Source: Methanobacteriota archaeon
GTDB lineage: Archaea; Methanobacteriota; Methanobacteria; Methanobacteriales; Methanobacteriaceae
DNA: 5,715 nucleotides
NCBI GenBank assembly: GCA_023409695.1
Contig: JAEYQZ010000158.1
Location: 1 to 5,715 of the forward strand
Direction of reading: 5' to 3'
Shown here: one piece after another, positions 1-4,629 of the stretch
Layout of the letters: the number at the start of each line of letters is the position of its first letter
Numbering within the stretch: position 1 is the first letter of the stretch
Notes under the pieces: model-generated
Seen by the model: the letters and a program-made list of their open reading frames with translations, nothing else
Database searches by the model: none
What the model was told of the DNA's origin: nothing
Translations under genes and position numbers: made by a program

Positions 1-24
1 ATATTAAAATAAAAATAAAAGAAA
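1..24 (-). terminator. U-rich tract beyond the hairpin array
   Basis: Read on the minus strand, this stretch is almost entirely T and A with runs of 4-5 T. Oligo-U tracts are the usual archaeal termination signal. It lies at the far side of the hairpin array from the lipoprotein gene ending at 382, so a read-through transcript would carry the whole array in its 3' UTR and stop here. A nearer T-tract (374-381) could stop most transcripts earlier, so the assignment is tentative. Confidence 0.3.
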
Positions 25-26
25 CC

Positions 27-373
27 CTACAGAAATTCAATGAATTTCTGTGGCCGAGAATCGATAGATTCGCCGGCCTCAAACACCAAGTGTTTGGGGC
101 GCTCGAAACTTCGTTTCGGTGCGTTAAAAATCTTAGATTTTTAACAGCCCCAAAAATCAAAGCTTGCAAAAATCTTCGATTTTTGCGCCATCGAAACTTT
201 CAGTTTCGTGGCCCCGAACACTACGTGTTCGAGGGCTCCAAAAATTCATAGCCTTCAAAAACCTGTGGTTTTTGATGCCGTAGGAAACTACGTTTCCCTG
301 GCCCCGAAACAAAGTTTCGAGGGCCCCGAAATTCTACGAATTTCGAGGGAATTTTTGAGAGATTTTCGAGGGA
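27..373. repeat. Tandem array of short, co-varying hairpins (about 23-nt pitch)
   Basis: Twelve clear inverted repeats follow each other with centres near 40, 64.5, 88, 111, 134, 176, 200, 223, 265, 290, 312 and 336. Most steps are 22-25 nt. The two steps of 42 nt each hold a decayed unit (about 151-166 and 234-253). Most arms are 6-9 bp and perfect, closing on a 3-nt loop (TTC three times, TAC three times, also AAT, CAA, TTA, TGT, AAA); unit 2 has a 5-bp arm and a 4-nt loop. Arms vary, for example CGAAAC/GTTTCG, CGAACAC/GTGTTCG, CAAACAC/GTGTTTG, CAAAAATC/GATTTTTG and CGAAATTC/GAATTTCG, and the partner arm changes with them. GC-rich linkers (GGCC, GCCC, GGGC) lengthen many stems by 3-4 bp, often across one bulged A. 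The word TTTCGAGGGAA at 341-351 recurs at 364-374, again 23 nt on, as a last half unit. GC content is well above the surroundings. It is not a CRISPR and shows no coding signal. Its function is unknown. Confidence 0.9.
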
Positions 374-381
374 AAGAAAAA
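374..381 (-). terminator. T-tract directly after the lipoprotein stop codon
   Basis: On the minus strand the stop codon at 384-382 is followed at once by TTTTTCTTT. This is a plausible oligo-U terminator for the lipoprotein gene. If it is efficient, the hairpin array lies outside the main transcript. Confidence 0.35.
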
Positions 382-903
382 TTACTGTACTTTAAAACTT
401 TTCAGTACCATATCATAATTGGCTTGCTGGCTATCGAAATCTGCAGGTTGTGAATTGAAAACTATGTAATAAATCTTATTATTTTTCTTAAAGAGAGTCA
501 TGACCTGTTTAGTATCACTTCCTGAAGATCCACTTCCACTGAAAATTATCTGATGGGCTTTTACCCCGTTTACTGTTGTCGTATTCTCTGATAAAATGGT
601 ATAACCCATTTTTTTAATACTTGCTTTGTTTGTATTTACAAAATCAGTCAATGATTGAGATGAAGAAGGAGTACTCTGTACCAAAACACCTGTCTGTCCA
701 CTATTATCACTAACAGCTACAATTGCAGAAGCAGCATCACTGGTAAGATTAAGTTGATCTGATGATAATTCACTCCAGGCACCAGGATAAATAAAATAAA
801 CGCCGCTTGCATTATATGTCTTATTCTGAGTTTCTGATGTACAACCAGAAGCAAAAACCACAAGGGCCAAAATAGATATTACTAAAATCATATATTTTCT
901 CAT
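382..903 (-). CDS. PsbP-like lipoprotein (first paralogue)
   Basis: The product is a probable membrane-anchored lipoprotein exposed outside the cell. From the chosen start it has a basic N-end (MRKY), a hydrophobic stretch and a lipobox, FASGC, with the lipid-attachment Cys at residue 21. The body of about 150 residues begins with a YNASGVYFIYPGAWSE-type segment and ends in a YYIVFNSQPADFDSQQANY segment; this is the layout of the small PsbP/DUF1795-like fold common in methanogens. Several N-glycosylation sequons (NKT, NAS, NLT, NTT) fit an exported protein. An ATG at 915 would add four residues (MGDS). I chose 903 because GGGGG at 913-909 sits 5 nt before it and the paralogue at 1373-1900 has the same arrangement. 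The gene appears monocistronic. Binding partner and role are unknown; the family call rests on sequence pattern and the paralogue. Confidence 0.85.
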   Translation of the reverse strand: MRKYMILVISILALVVFASGCTSETQNKTYNASGVYFIYPGAWSELSSDQLNLTSDAASAIVAVSDNSGQTGVLVQSTPSSSQSLTDFVNTNKASIKKMGYTILSENTTTVNGVKAHQIIFSGSGSSGSDTKQVMTLFKKNNKIYYIVFNSQPADFDSQQANYDMVLKSFKVQ

Positions 904-908
904 TGAAT

Positions 909-913
909 CCCCC
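909..913 (-). promoter_or_regulatory. Shine-Dalgarno site that decides the start at 903
   Basis: GGGGG followed by ATTCA and then ATG. It can pair with the CCUCC of the archaeal 16S 3' end through one G-U wobble. The upstream ATG at 915 overlaps this site and has no ribosome-binding site of its own. The second lipoprotein gene has the same site with the same 5-nt spacing (1906-1910). Confidence 0.55.
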
Positions 914-948
914 ATTTCATTTATAAAAATCGTTATTATTCATATATA

Positions 949-956
949 TTTATATA
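949..956 (-). promoter_or_regulatory. TATA box of the first lipoprotein gene
   Basis: TATATAAA on the minus strand, inside a longer AT alternation (942-956). A start site about 25 nt downstream (near 925) would give a leader of roughly 20 nt before the ATG at 903 and would include the GGGGG site. Confidence 0.5.
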
Positions 957-1161
957 CTTAACTTTAAAACATATAGAGCGTATTAAAGTATCATATAAGA
1001 TTATACAGATATTATATTATTTTAAACAGCGTATACATAAAATCTATAAGTTATTAGCCATCTAAACTATATTTAAAAGATATTGATTTGAATATTAAAT
1101 TTAAAAAAAAAATTTAAGATTTACTTACTAAAAATCTAGTAAAATATAGAATAAAATCCCA

Positions 1162-1183
1162 AGGAGTGAGTCAGTCCACCCCT
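1162..1183 (-). other. GC-rich hairpin, fully paired only on the minus strand
   Basis: Read on the minus strand the arms AGGGGTGG and TCACTCCT form 8 bp with two G-U wobbles, closing on the 6-nt loop ACTGAC. On the plus strand the two wobbles become A-C mismatches, so any RNA structure would be minus-sense. It is a GC-rich island in a strongly AT region, about 190 nt past the second lipoprotein gene's stop. It could be part of a 3' UTR, a small RNA or a protein site; nothing decides between these. Confidence 0.35.
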
Positions 1184-1349
1184 AAAAATATTTATTTAAA
1201 AATAATCTTTTGAATTTTAGAATTTAAATCATCGCATATCTAAAAAATATTTAGTTCACTAAAAAGTTTTATTTATAAAAAATACTTATTTTTTAAGATT
1301 AAATAGAACCATGGATTTTGTGAAGCAAATAACCCTAAATTTATTGAAT

Positions 1350-1370
1350 TTTAAAAAAGAGAAAAAAATA
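1350..1370 (-). terminator. U-rich terminator of the second lipoprotein gene
   Basis: Immediately after the stop codon the minus strand reads as two T-runs (seven and six T) split by CTC. There is no clear hairpin, which is normal for archaeal termination at oligo-U. Confidence 0.5.
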
Positions 1371-1372
1371 GA

Positions 1373-1900
1373 TTATTGAATCTGGAAAGAGTTTATAACC
1401 GTGTTAAAATTCGCTTGTTGGCTGTCAAAGTCACCAATTAATGCCCCGCAGAGTATAGTATAAACGTTACCATTTTTTTCAAGCCAAATAACCCTTTCTT
1501 CCTTTAAAACCCCATTTACAATAATCTTGTGGACATTTTCATAACCAGTTAAACCATTTACTTTAATAGTTTTATTAGAAACAGTTTGAAAAGTTGAATC
1601 CTGAGCATATTTGGCATATGTATCATCATAAAACTGTTTAAATGTAGAGTTAGAAGGCACTGGTACTTTCTGCACGATTACCAGCGTATTTACCCTGTTT
1701 GTTGGTTCGTCTACCGAATCTGGATCTCCAACTCCCACAAGCGCGTCCTGTGTTTTAATATTTGAAATTTCCTGCCAGCTACTAGAATAATTAAAAGATA
1801 TTCCATTAAAATTATAGGTATTATTACCCTGATTTATACAACCCGAAGAAGAAACTACAACTGCCAAAACTGCCATTAGAAGAACCGCATATTTTTTCAT
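1373..1900 (-). CDS. PsbP-like lipoprotein (second paralogue)
   Basis: This exported lipoprotein is a paralogue of the one at 382-903. The N-end MKKYAVLL leads into a hydrophobic stretch and a lipobox, SSSGC, with the lipid Cys at residue 21, the same position as in the sister. Both proteins start the mature body with a YN.(S/N)G(V/I).F.Y segment and end in an almost identical DFDSQQAN(Y/F)...V..SF.(V/I)Q block. Sequons NNT, NYS, NST and NKT fit an outside location. The frame stays open to an ATG at 1933 (11 more residues), but I prefer 1900: GGGGG lies 5 nt upstream, and the TATA box at 1947-1953 predicts a transcript start near 1925, which would leave the 1933 ATG untranscribed. The gene has its own promoter and terminator. 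The protein's specific role is unknown. Confidence 0.85.
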   Translation of the reverse strand: MKKYAVLLMAVLAVVVSSSGCINQGNNTYNFNGISFNYSSSWQEISNIKTQDALVGVGDPDSVDEPTNRVNTLVIVQKVPVPSNSTFKQFYDDTYAKYAQDSTFQTVSNKTIKVNGLTGYENVHKIIVNGVLKEERVIWLEKNGNVYTILCGALIGDFDSQQANFNTVINSFQIQ

Positions 1901-1905
1901 TAAAT

Positions 1906-1910
1906 CCCCC
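1906..1910 (-). promoter_or_regulatory. Shine-Dalgarno site that decides the start at 1900
   Basis: GGGGG, then ATTTA, then ATG. The spacing and sequence copy the site before the first lipoprotein gene, so leader and signal peptide seem to have been duplicated together with the gene. Confidence 0.55.
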
Positions 1911-1946
1911 ATATTAATCATATAAGTATGCATTTACTCCAATTGC

Positions 1947-1953
1947 ATATAAA
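1947..1953 (-). promoter_or_regulatory. TATA box of the second lipoprotein gene
   Basis: TTTATAT on the minus strand, about 50 bp upstream of the ATG at 1900, matching the geometry of the first lipoprotein gene. A predicted transcript start near 1925 argues against the longer ORF start at 1933. Confidence 0.45.
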
Positions 1954-2119
1954 CCTATTTTAAACCATCTAAATTGTATTAAAATACAAAATAGGAATGT
2001 GATCATTATTTCAACTAATATGAGACCTTTAAAATTAGAGCTAATTCATCCATTTTATGGTATAATAAATAAAAAAATATTTTTAATGTTCATATTTTTA
2101 CTTGAAAGTTGAATAATCA

Positions 2120-2147
2120 TTCTATTAGATATATAAGTTTAATAGAA
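2120..2147. promoter_or_regulatory. Perfect dyad around a TATA-like sequence (possible operator)
   Basis: TTCTATTA at 2120-2127 and its exact complement TAATAGAA at 2140-2147 flank the 12-nt core GATATATAAGTT. Arm centres are 20 bp apart, about two helical turns, which suits a dimeric regulator. The core looks like a TATA box; if used on the plus strand it would give the operon a second transcript with a leader of over 100 nt. AT-richness makes chance dyads more likely. Confidence 0.35.
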
Positions 2148-2255
2148 ATTCATAACAGCAAATATATTTCCTAAAAAGCGTGAAAATATTATCAAAAATT
2201 CAAATAGAGTTGATTTATTGTTATAATAGTACCAAATTATGCCTTAAAATAAAAG

Positions 2256-2261
2256 TTTATA
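2256..2261 (+). promoter_or_regulatory. Proximal TATA box of the membrane-protein operon
   Basis: AAGTTTATACC has a TTTATA core centred about 28 bp before the ATG at 2287. The expected transcript start therefore nearly coincides with the start codon. No GG-rich site precedes that ATG, so the first gene is probably translated from a leaderless mRNA. Confidence 0.4.
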
Positions 2262-2286
2262 CCAGTTTTTTAACATATTCATTATA

Positions 2287-2601
2287 ATGTCATATGAATT
2301 CGTCCCAGTTTCACTTATAATTATAATTTTATATGCAATATCATACCTGCTCTATAAAGAAGACGTAATTACAGAGGCATTGCATGCCAAAATATGGAAT
2401 ATAGCAATTTTTATAATAGGTTTAATTCTGGCCGTAATTGGGCTTCTAATTAGCATATTTGCAGAATATGGTATGAGCATCGCTGTAAATGCTCTCCTCG
2501 TTTTTTGGCATGTAGAAATCGGCATAGTTCTATTTATAATAGCTTTGTTCCACATTCGTCTTCACTGGGACAGGTTTAAAAAAATCACTTTGAAGGTATA
2601 A
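2287..2601 (+). CDS. Small three-helix membrane protein with H-X13-H, DUF4405-like
   Basis: 104 residues and almost all membrane. Helices lie at about 5-23, 37-59 and 68-92. Helix 3 carries FWHVE (His75) and FHIRLHW (His89, His93); His75 and His89 are 13 residues apart, the spacing of cytochrome b ligands that bind two hemes from one helix. The C-end FKKITLKV is basic, so it should be inside and the N-end outside. The ending W-H-x-E-x-G ... F-H-I-x-x-H-W resembles DUF4405, the flavinylation-associated cytochrome domain. Helices 1 and 2 have no His, so heme binding would need a partner. The next gene, 7 bp downstream, is a paralogue and the likely partner. No SD site precedes the ATG, suggesting leaderless translation. 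Electron transfer in the membrane is an inference; the family match is by pattern only. Confidence 0.8.
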   Translation: MSYEFVPVSLIIIILYAISYLLYKEDVITEALHAKIWNIAIFIIGLILAVIGLLISIFAEYGMSIAVNALLVFWHVEIGIVLFIIALFHIRLHWDRFKKITLKV

Positions 2602-2608
2602 TGATACA

Positions 2609-3046
2609 ATGAAAAAAATATTGATAATTTTACTTATAATTGCTTTTTTAACTCCAGCAGCAGCCTATGCTCAAAATAATGATCAGTCAAGCAGTCAAGG
2701 AGATGTCAGCGGCGGCGAAGCCTACAATCCCGACTATAACGTTCTACCGATAGCACTAGCACTAATAATGTTATATTTAATAAGTTATCTTCTCCACGAC
2801 AGTAAAATTATAAGAAAAGTAAGATACAAGCAGGTGTGGAGTATTGCACTTGTTGGAAGCATGTTAATTTCAGGAATCACTGGAATAATACTGGTACTTA
2901 TAACCGATTATGGCGTGCGGTTTAATCTCAATTTCAATTTACTTTTCTGGCATGTAGAAACAGGTATAATAATGGCCATTGTATTATTCTTCCATATACA
3001 TATCCACTGGAACAAGTTTAAAAGGATTTTAAAAGCAAAAAAATAA
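2609..3046 (+). CDS. Signal-peptide-bearing three-helix H-X13-H membrane protein, DUF4405-like
   Basis: 145 residues. A signal peptide (1-21, ending AYA before Gln22) and a short polar Ser/Gly/Asn/Gln-rich linker (22-44) precede three helices at about 45-62, 76-98 and 107-130. From residue 44 on it aligns with the preceding protein: LY.ISYLL, K..W.IA, YG, N.LL.FWHVE.GI, LFHI..HW..FK.I in the combined pattern. Histidines are His115 and His129 (again 13 apart), plus His131, His133 and His63 at the end of helix 1, which the sister lacks. Helix 2 contains a GITG motif as often seen in DUF4405-like cytochromes. Basic loops (64-75 and the C-end) point inside. The gap of 7 bp to the upstream gene indicates one operon; GAAGG at 2592-2596 is a distant SD candidate. 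A heterodimeric cytochrome with the sister is the best guess. Confidence 0.8.
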   Translation: MKKILIILLIIAFLTPAAAYAQNNDQSSSQGDVSGGEAYNPDYNVLPIALALIMLYLISYLLHDSKIIRKVRYKQVWSIALVGSMLISGITGIILVLITDYGVRFNLNFNLLFWHVETGIIMAIVLFFHIHIHWNKFKRILKAKK

Positions 3047-3065
3047 TTTAAAAATTTAAATTTTT
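3047..3065. terminator. Bidirectional terminator between convergent genes
   Basis: Only 9 bp separate the plus-strand stop (ends 3046) from the minus-strand stop (starts 3056). The perfect 16-nt palindrome AAAAATTTAAATTTTT at 3050-3065 presents T-runs to both strands and runs into the last codons of the response regulator. Confidence 0.45.
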
Positions 3066-3529
3066 GGCAATTCTACTGTATTAAACCAGAAACTCTTAAT
3101 CGAGTCCATTGTATTTGCAAATTCATCAAAATCAAGTGGTTTAGTGATATAACAGTTGGCATGATTGTTATAGCACTCATTTATGTCTTCTTCTGCCGTT
3201 GAAGTTGTAAGGATCGCCACAGGTATTCTTTTTAGTTCATCATCACTTTTAATTTCTTTTAAAACCTCACGACCGCTCATTTTAGGTAAATTTAGATCTA
3301 AAATTATGAATGTGTACCTACATTCCTCACCACATTTACAATTCAAATATAAGTATTCCATGGCCTCTTTTCCATCACGAACTATATTTAAAGCTGTATT
3401 TATACTAATTTCCTTTAAAAATTCTTCTATTAAGCGGGCATCTGCAATATTGTCCTCAACTAATAAGATAGAGAGGGGATTAATAGCTTGAGAGTTCAAA
3501 TTACCCGTCATTTTATTACCTATTACCAT
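3056..3529 (-). CDS. Single-domain response regulator, Rcp1-like
   Basis: A stand-alone receiver (REC) domain that takes phosphate from a histidine kinase. All key residues are present: acidic pair Glu25-Asp26 (LLVEDN), phospho-acceptor Asp78 (FIILDLNLPKMSG), Thr108/Thr109 (ILTTS) and Lys130 (YITKPLDFDEF). No output domain follows; the length and the DLNLPKM.G and KPLDFDEF motifs match the Rcp1 family partnered with phytochrome-like or PAS kinases. The loop before Asp78 is unusual in holding Cys64, Cys66 and Cys70 (CKCGEEC). No kinase lies in this window, so the partner is unknown. The start may be Met7 (3511): AGGT lies 6 nt before that ATG, while the ATG at 3529 has no SD site. It is transcribed alone and convergent with the H-X13-H operon. 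Confidence 0.92.
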   Translation of the reverse strand: MVIGNKMTGNLNSQAINPLSILLVEDNIADARLIEEFLKEISINTALNIVRDGKEAMEYLYLNCKCGEECRYTFIILDLNLPKMSGREVLKEIKSDDELKRIPVAILTTSTAEEDINECYNNHANCYITKPLDFDEFANTMDSIKSFWFNTVELPKI

Positions 3530-3563
3530 TTATAATCAATAAAAACCCTAAAATTGATATGAA

Positions 3564-3572
3564 TTATACTAT
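3564..3572 (-). promoter_or_regulatory. Possible TATA box of the response regulator
   Basis: AGTATAATT on the minus strand, about 40 bp before the ATG at 3529 and about 57 bp before the alternative at 3511. A second candidate, TTTAAATA at 3588-3595, lies further upstream. In DNA this AT-rich neither is secure. Confidence 0.25.
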
Positions 3573-3602
3573 TATCTAAATTAATAATATTTAAACCTAA
3601 TT

Positions 3603-3660
3603 AAAATCGTTAACTTGTAAATCCAAATTTTCGAGTGTTCATTAATTACTTAACGATTTT
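3603..3660. repeat. Perfect 11-bp inverted repeat, 36-nt spacer
   Basis: AAAATCGTTAA at 3603-3613 and TTAACGATTTT at 3650-3660 are exact complements. On the plus strand the right arm continues into a run of six T (3657-3662), which looks like a hairpin plus U-tract, yet no plus-strand gene lies upstream. It may be a regulator site for the response regulator gene, a small RNA end, or chance. Confidence 0.4.
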
Positions 3661-3843
3661 TTATAACTCCAAATATGTTAAAAACATTCGTTTTATCTAC
3701 TTTCATAATTTATACATCATTAAATCAGTAAATTATTAATTAAACCTAATGTAAACCAAGAAATAGTAAAAAATAAATGATAATTTAGAATATACTAATT
3801 TACAAAAAGCTGAGAATCATTAACAGTCCCTGCCCATTTATAC

Positions 3844-3903
3844 AAAACAAAAAAATATTATTCAAATAGCTTCCTAAAAAGAACAAGTTGAGGTTAATCC
3901 TCA
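3844..3903 (-). terminator. Hairpin and U-tracts after the Ig-like membrane protein gene
   Basis: TGAGG/CCTCA (3889-3893 with 3899-3903, loop TTAAT) forms a 5-bp hairpin just past the stop codon. On the minus strand it is followed by TTCTTTTT (3875-3882) and then by a longer T-rich run near 3844-3858. It resembles an intrinsic terminator backed up by a second U-tract. Confidence 0.5.
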
Positions 3904-3913
3904 CTAAAATAAA

Positions 3914-4564
3914 TTATACGGTGTTAACATTAAGTTTTATCCCCATATCTTGGACTTTAGCAGGTAATTTGTTCATGCCCTGAGTACTACTGTTTAAACG
4001 CATTATTTCCTGTTCAATATAAATTCTATCTGTTTTATTTGATATGAAAATACCTATCTGAAAAGGCTTTTCTGTATCTTTAAATCCATTTATACCTGGT
4101 ATATAATAATATTCCCATGATCCATCTGCTGAATGACCATTATTTAATTTAATCACAGGTGCTATTTCAGGGTAATACTTTTTAGTCATTGAAAAAACTG
4201 TATACAACCATATATCCTTATTTTCAGGGATATTTTCAAATGAACCAGATATTACAAATTGGGAATGCACAGATGATCCTGCATCTGGGTTAATAACACT
4301 TATATCTACTTTATTTAGTTCTTCAATGTTTAAGAATCCAAATCCAATAGAGCATACCAGTATAATTCCAATAATACCTAAATATATTCCATAATCCTTC
4401 CATGTATCTTTTATAAACAGAATACTATATGCAGCAATGGAAACAATCAAGATCAGGATAAAATAGGAGAATTGTACTGATTGATCAAAGCCATTTAAAA
4501 TCCTTATATAAAAAGCTATGAGGATCACTGAGAGAATTACCATCATAGATATAAACAATCTCAT
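3914..4564 (-). CDS. Membrane protein with three helices and an exported Ig-like domain
   Basis: 216 residues from the ATG. Three hydrophobic helices lie at about 3-22, 32-51 and 58-79. A polar domain of about 130 residues follows. It opens with VDISVINPDAGSSVHSQFVISG, then NIPENKDIWLYTVF and KKYYPE, which is the pattern of small beta-sandwich (Ig-like) domains: 'V.I..P..G..V', 'I.G...NIP....W', 'YYP'. The topology puts this domain on one face of the membrane, probably outside. No catalytic motif is visible and I do not recognise a specific function. The ATG has no SD site and the frame is open for 20 further codons upstream without ATG, GTG or TTG; an ATT at 4624 sits 5 nt behind GGGG, so the true protein may be about 20 residues longer with a Lys-rich cytosolic start. 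The gene appears to be a single transcription unit. Confidence 0.75.
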   Translation of the reverse strand: MRLFISMMVILSVILIAFYIRILNGFDQSVQFSYFILILIVSIAAYSILFIKDTWKDYGIYLGIIGIILVCSIGFGFLNIEELNKVDISVINPDAGSSVHSQFVISGSFENIPENKDIWLYTVFSMTKKYYPEIAPVIKLNNGHSADGSWEYYYIPGINGFKDTEKPFQIGIFISNKTDRIYIEQEIMRLNSSTQGMNKLPAKVQDMGIKLNVNTV

Positions 4565-4629
4565 GATACTTACAGATCTTTTAAAATCATTTTTAGTTTC
4601 TGTGGGCTCTTTTTTAGATGAAATAAAAT

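Larger units (their letters stand above)
916..1372. other. Intergenic region between the two lipoprotein genes
   Basis: 457 bp of very AT-rich DNA. It holds the promoter of the first lipoprotein gene, a GC-rich imperfect hairpin (1162-1183), a pure-AT dyad around a ten-A run (1095-1117), a short dyad TTTAGT-TC-ACTAAA (1250-1263), a doubtful 22-codon plus-strand ORF (1311-1379) and the U-rich tract after the second lipoprotein gene. I see no tRNA, no longer ORF and no mobile element. Confidence 0.6.
1934..2286. other. Divergent intergenic region
   Basis: 353 bp, AT-rich, between the minus-strand lipoprotein gene and the plus-strand membrane-protein operon. It contains the TATA box of the former, a perfect 8-bp dyad around a TATA-like core (2120-2147), and a proximal TATA box for the operon (2256-2261). 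No ORF or RNA gene is evident. Confidence 0.6.
3530..3913. other. Intergenic region with an 11-bp inverted repeat
   Basis: 384 bp, AT-rich, between two minus-strand genes. It holds the response-regulator promoter on the left, a perfect inverted repeat (3603-3613 with 3650-3660) in the middle, and the terminator of the Ig-like membrane protein gene on the right. No ORF, tRNA or mobile element is seen. Confidence 0.6.

Noticed and set aside
27..373. CRISPR array
   Set aside because: There is no constant repeat alternating with unique spacers of 30-40 nt. Units are about 23 nt, the hairpin arms themselves vary, and no cas gene is present.
27..373. Insertion sequence or MITE
   Set aside because: No terminal inverted repeats bounding the whole block, no target-site duplication and no transposase fragment.
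208..453. 81-codon plus-strand ORF across the hairpin array
   Set aside because: It reads through palindromic units and then antisense through the lipoprotein 3' end. Its composition follows the repeats, there is no ribosome-binding site, and the array's pitch is not kept in multiples of three.
1095..1117. TTAAATTT / AAATTTAA dyad around a run of ten A
   Set aside because: Pure A/T over a homopolymer; expected by chance at this base composition.
2352..2555. 67-codon minus-strand ORF
   Set aside because: Antisense shadow of the first H-X13-H membrane gene, with no promoter or SD site.
3183..3491. 102-codon plus-strand ORF
   Set aside because: Antisense to the response regulator, whose receiver motifs are complete; the plus frame has no recognisable domain.
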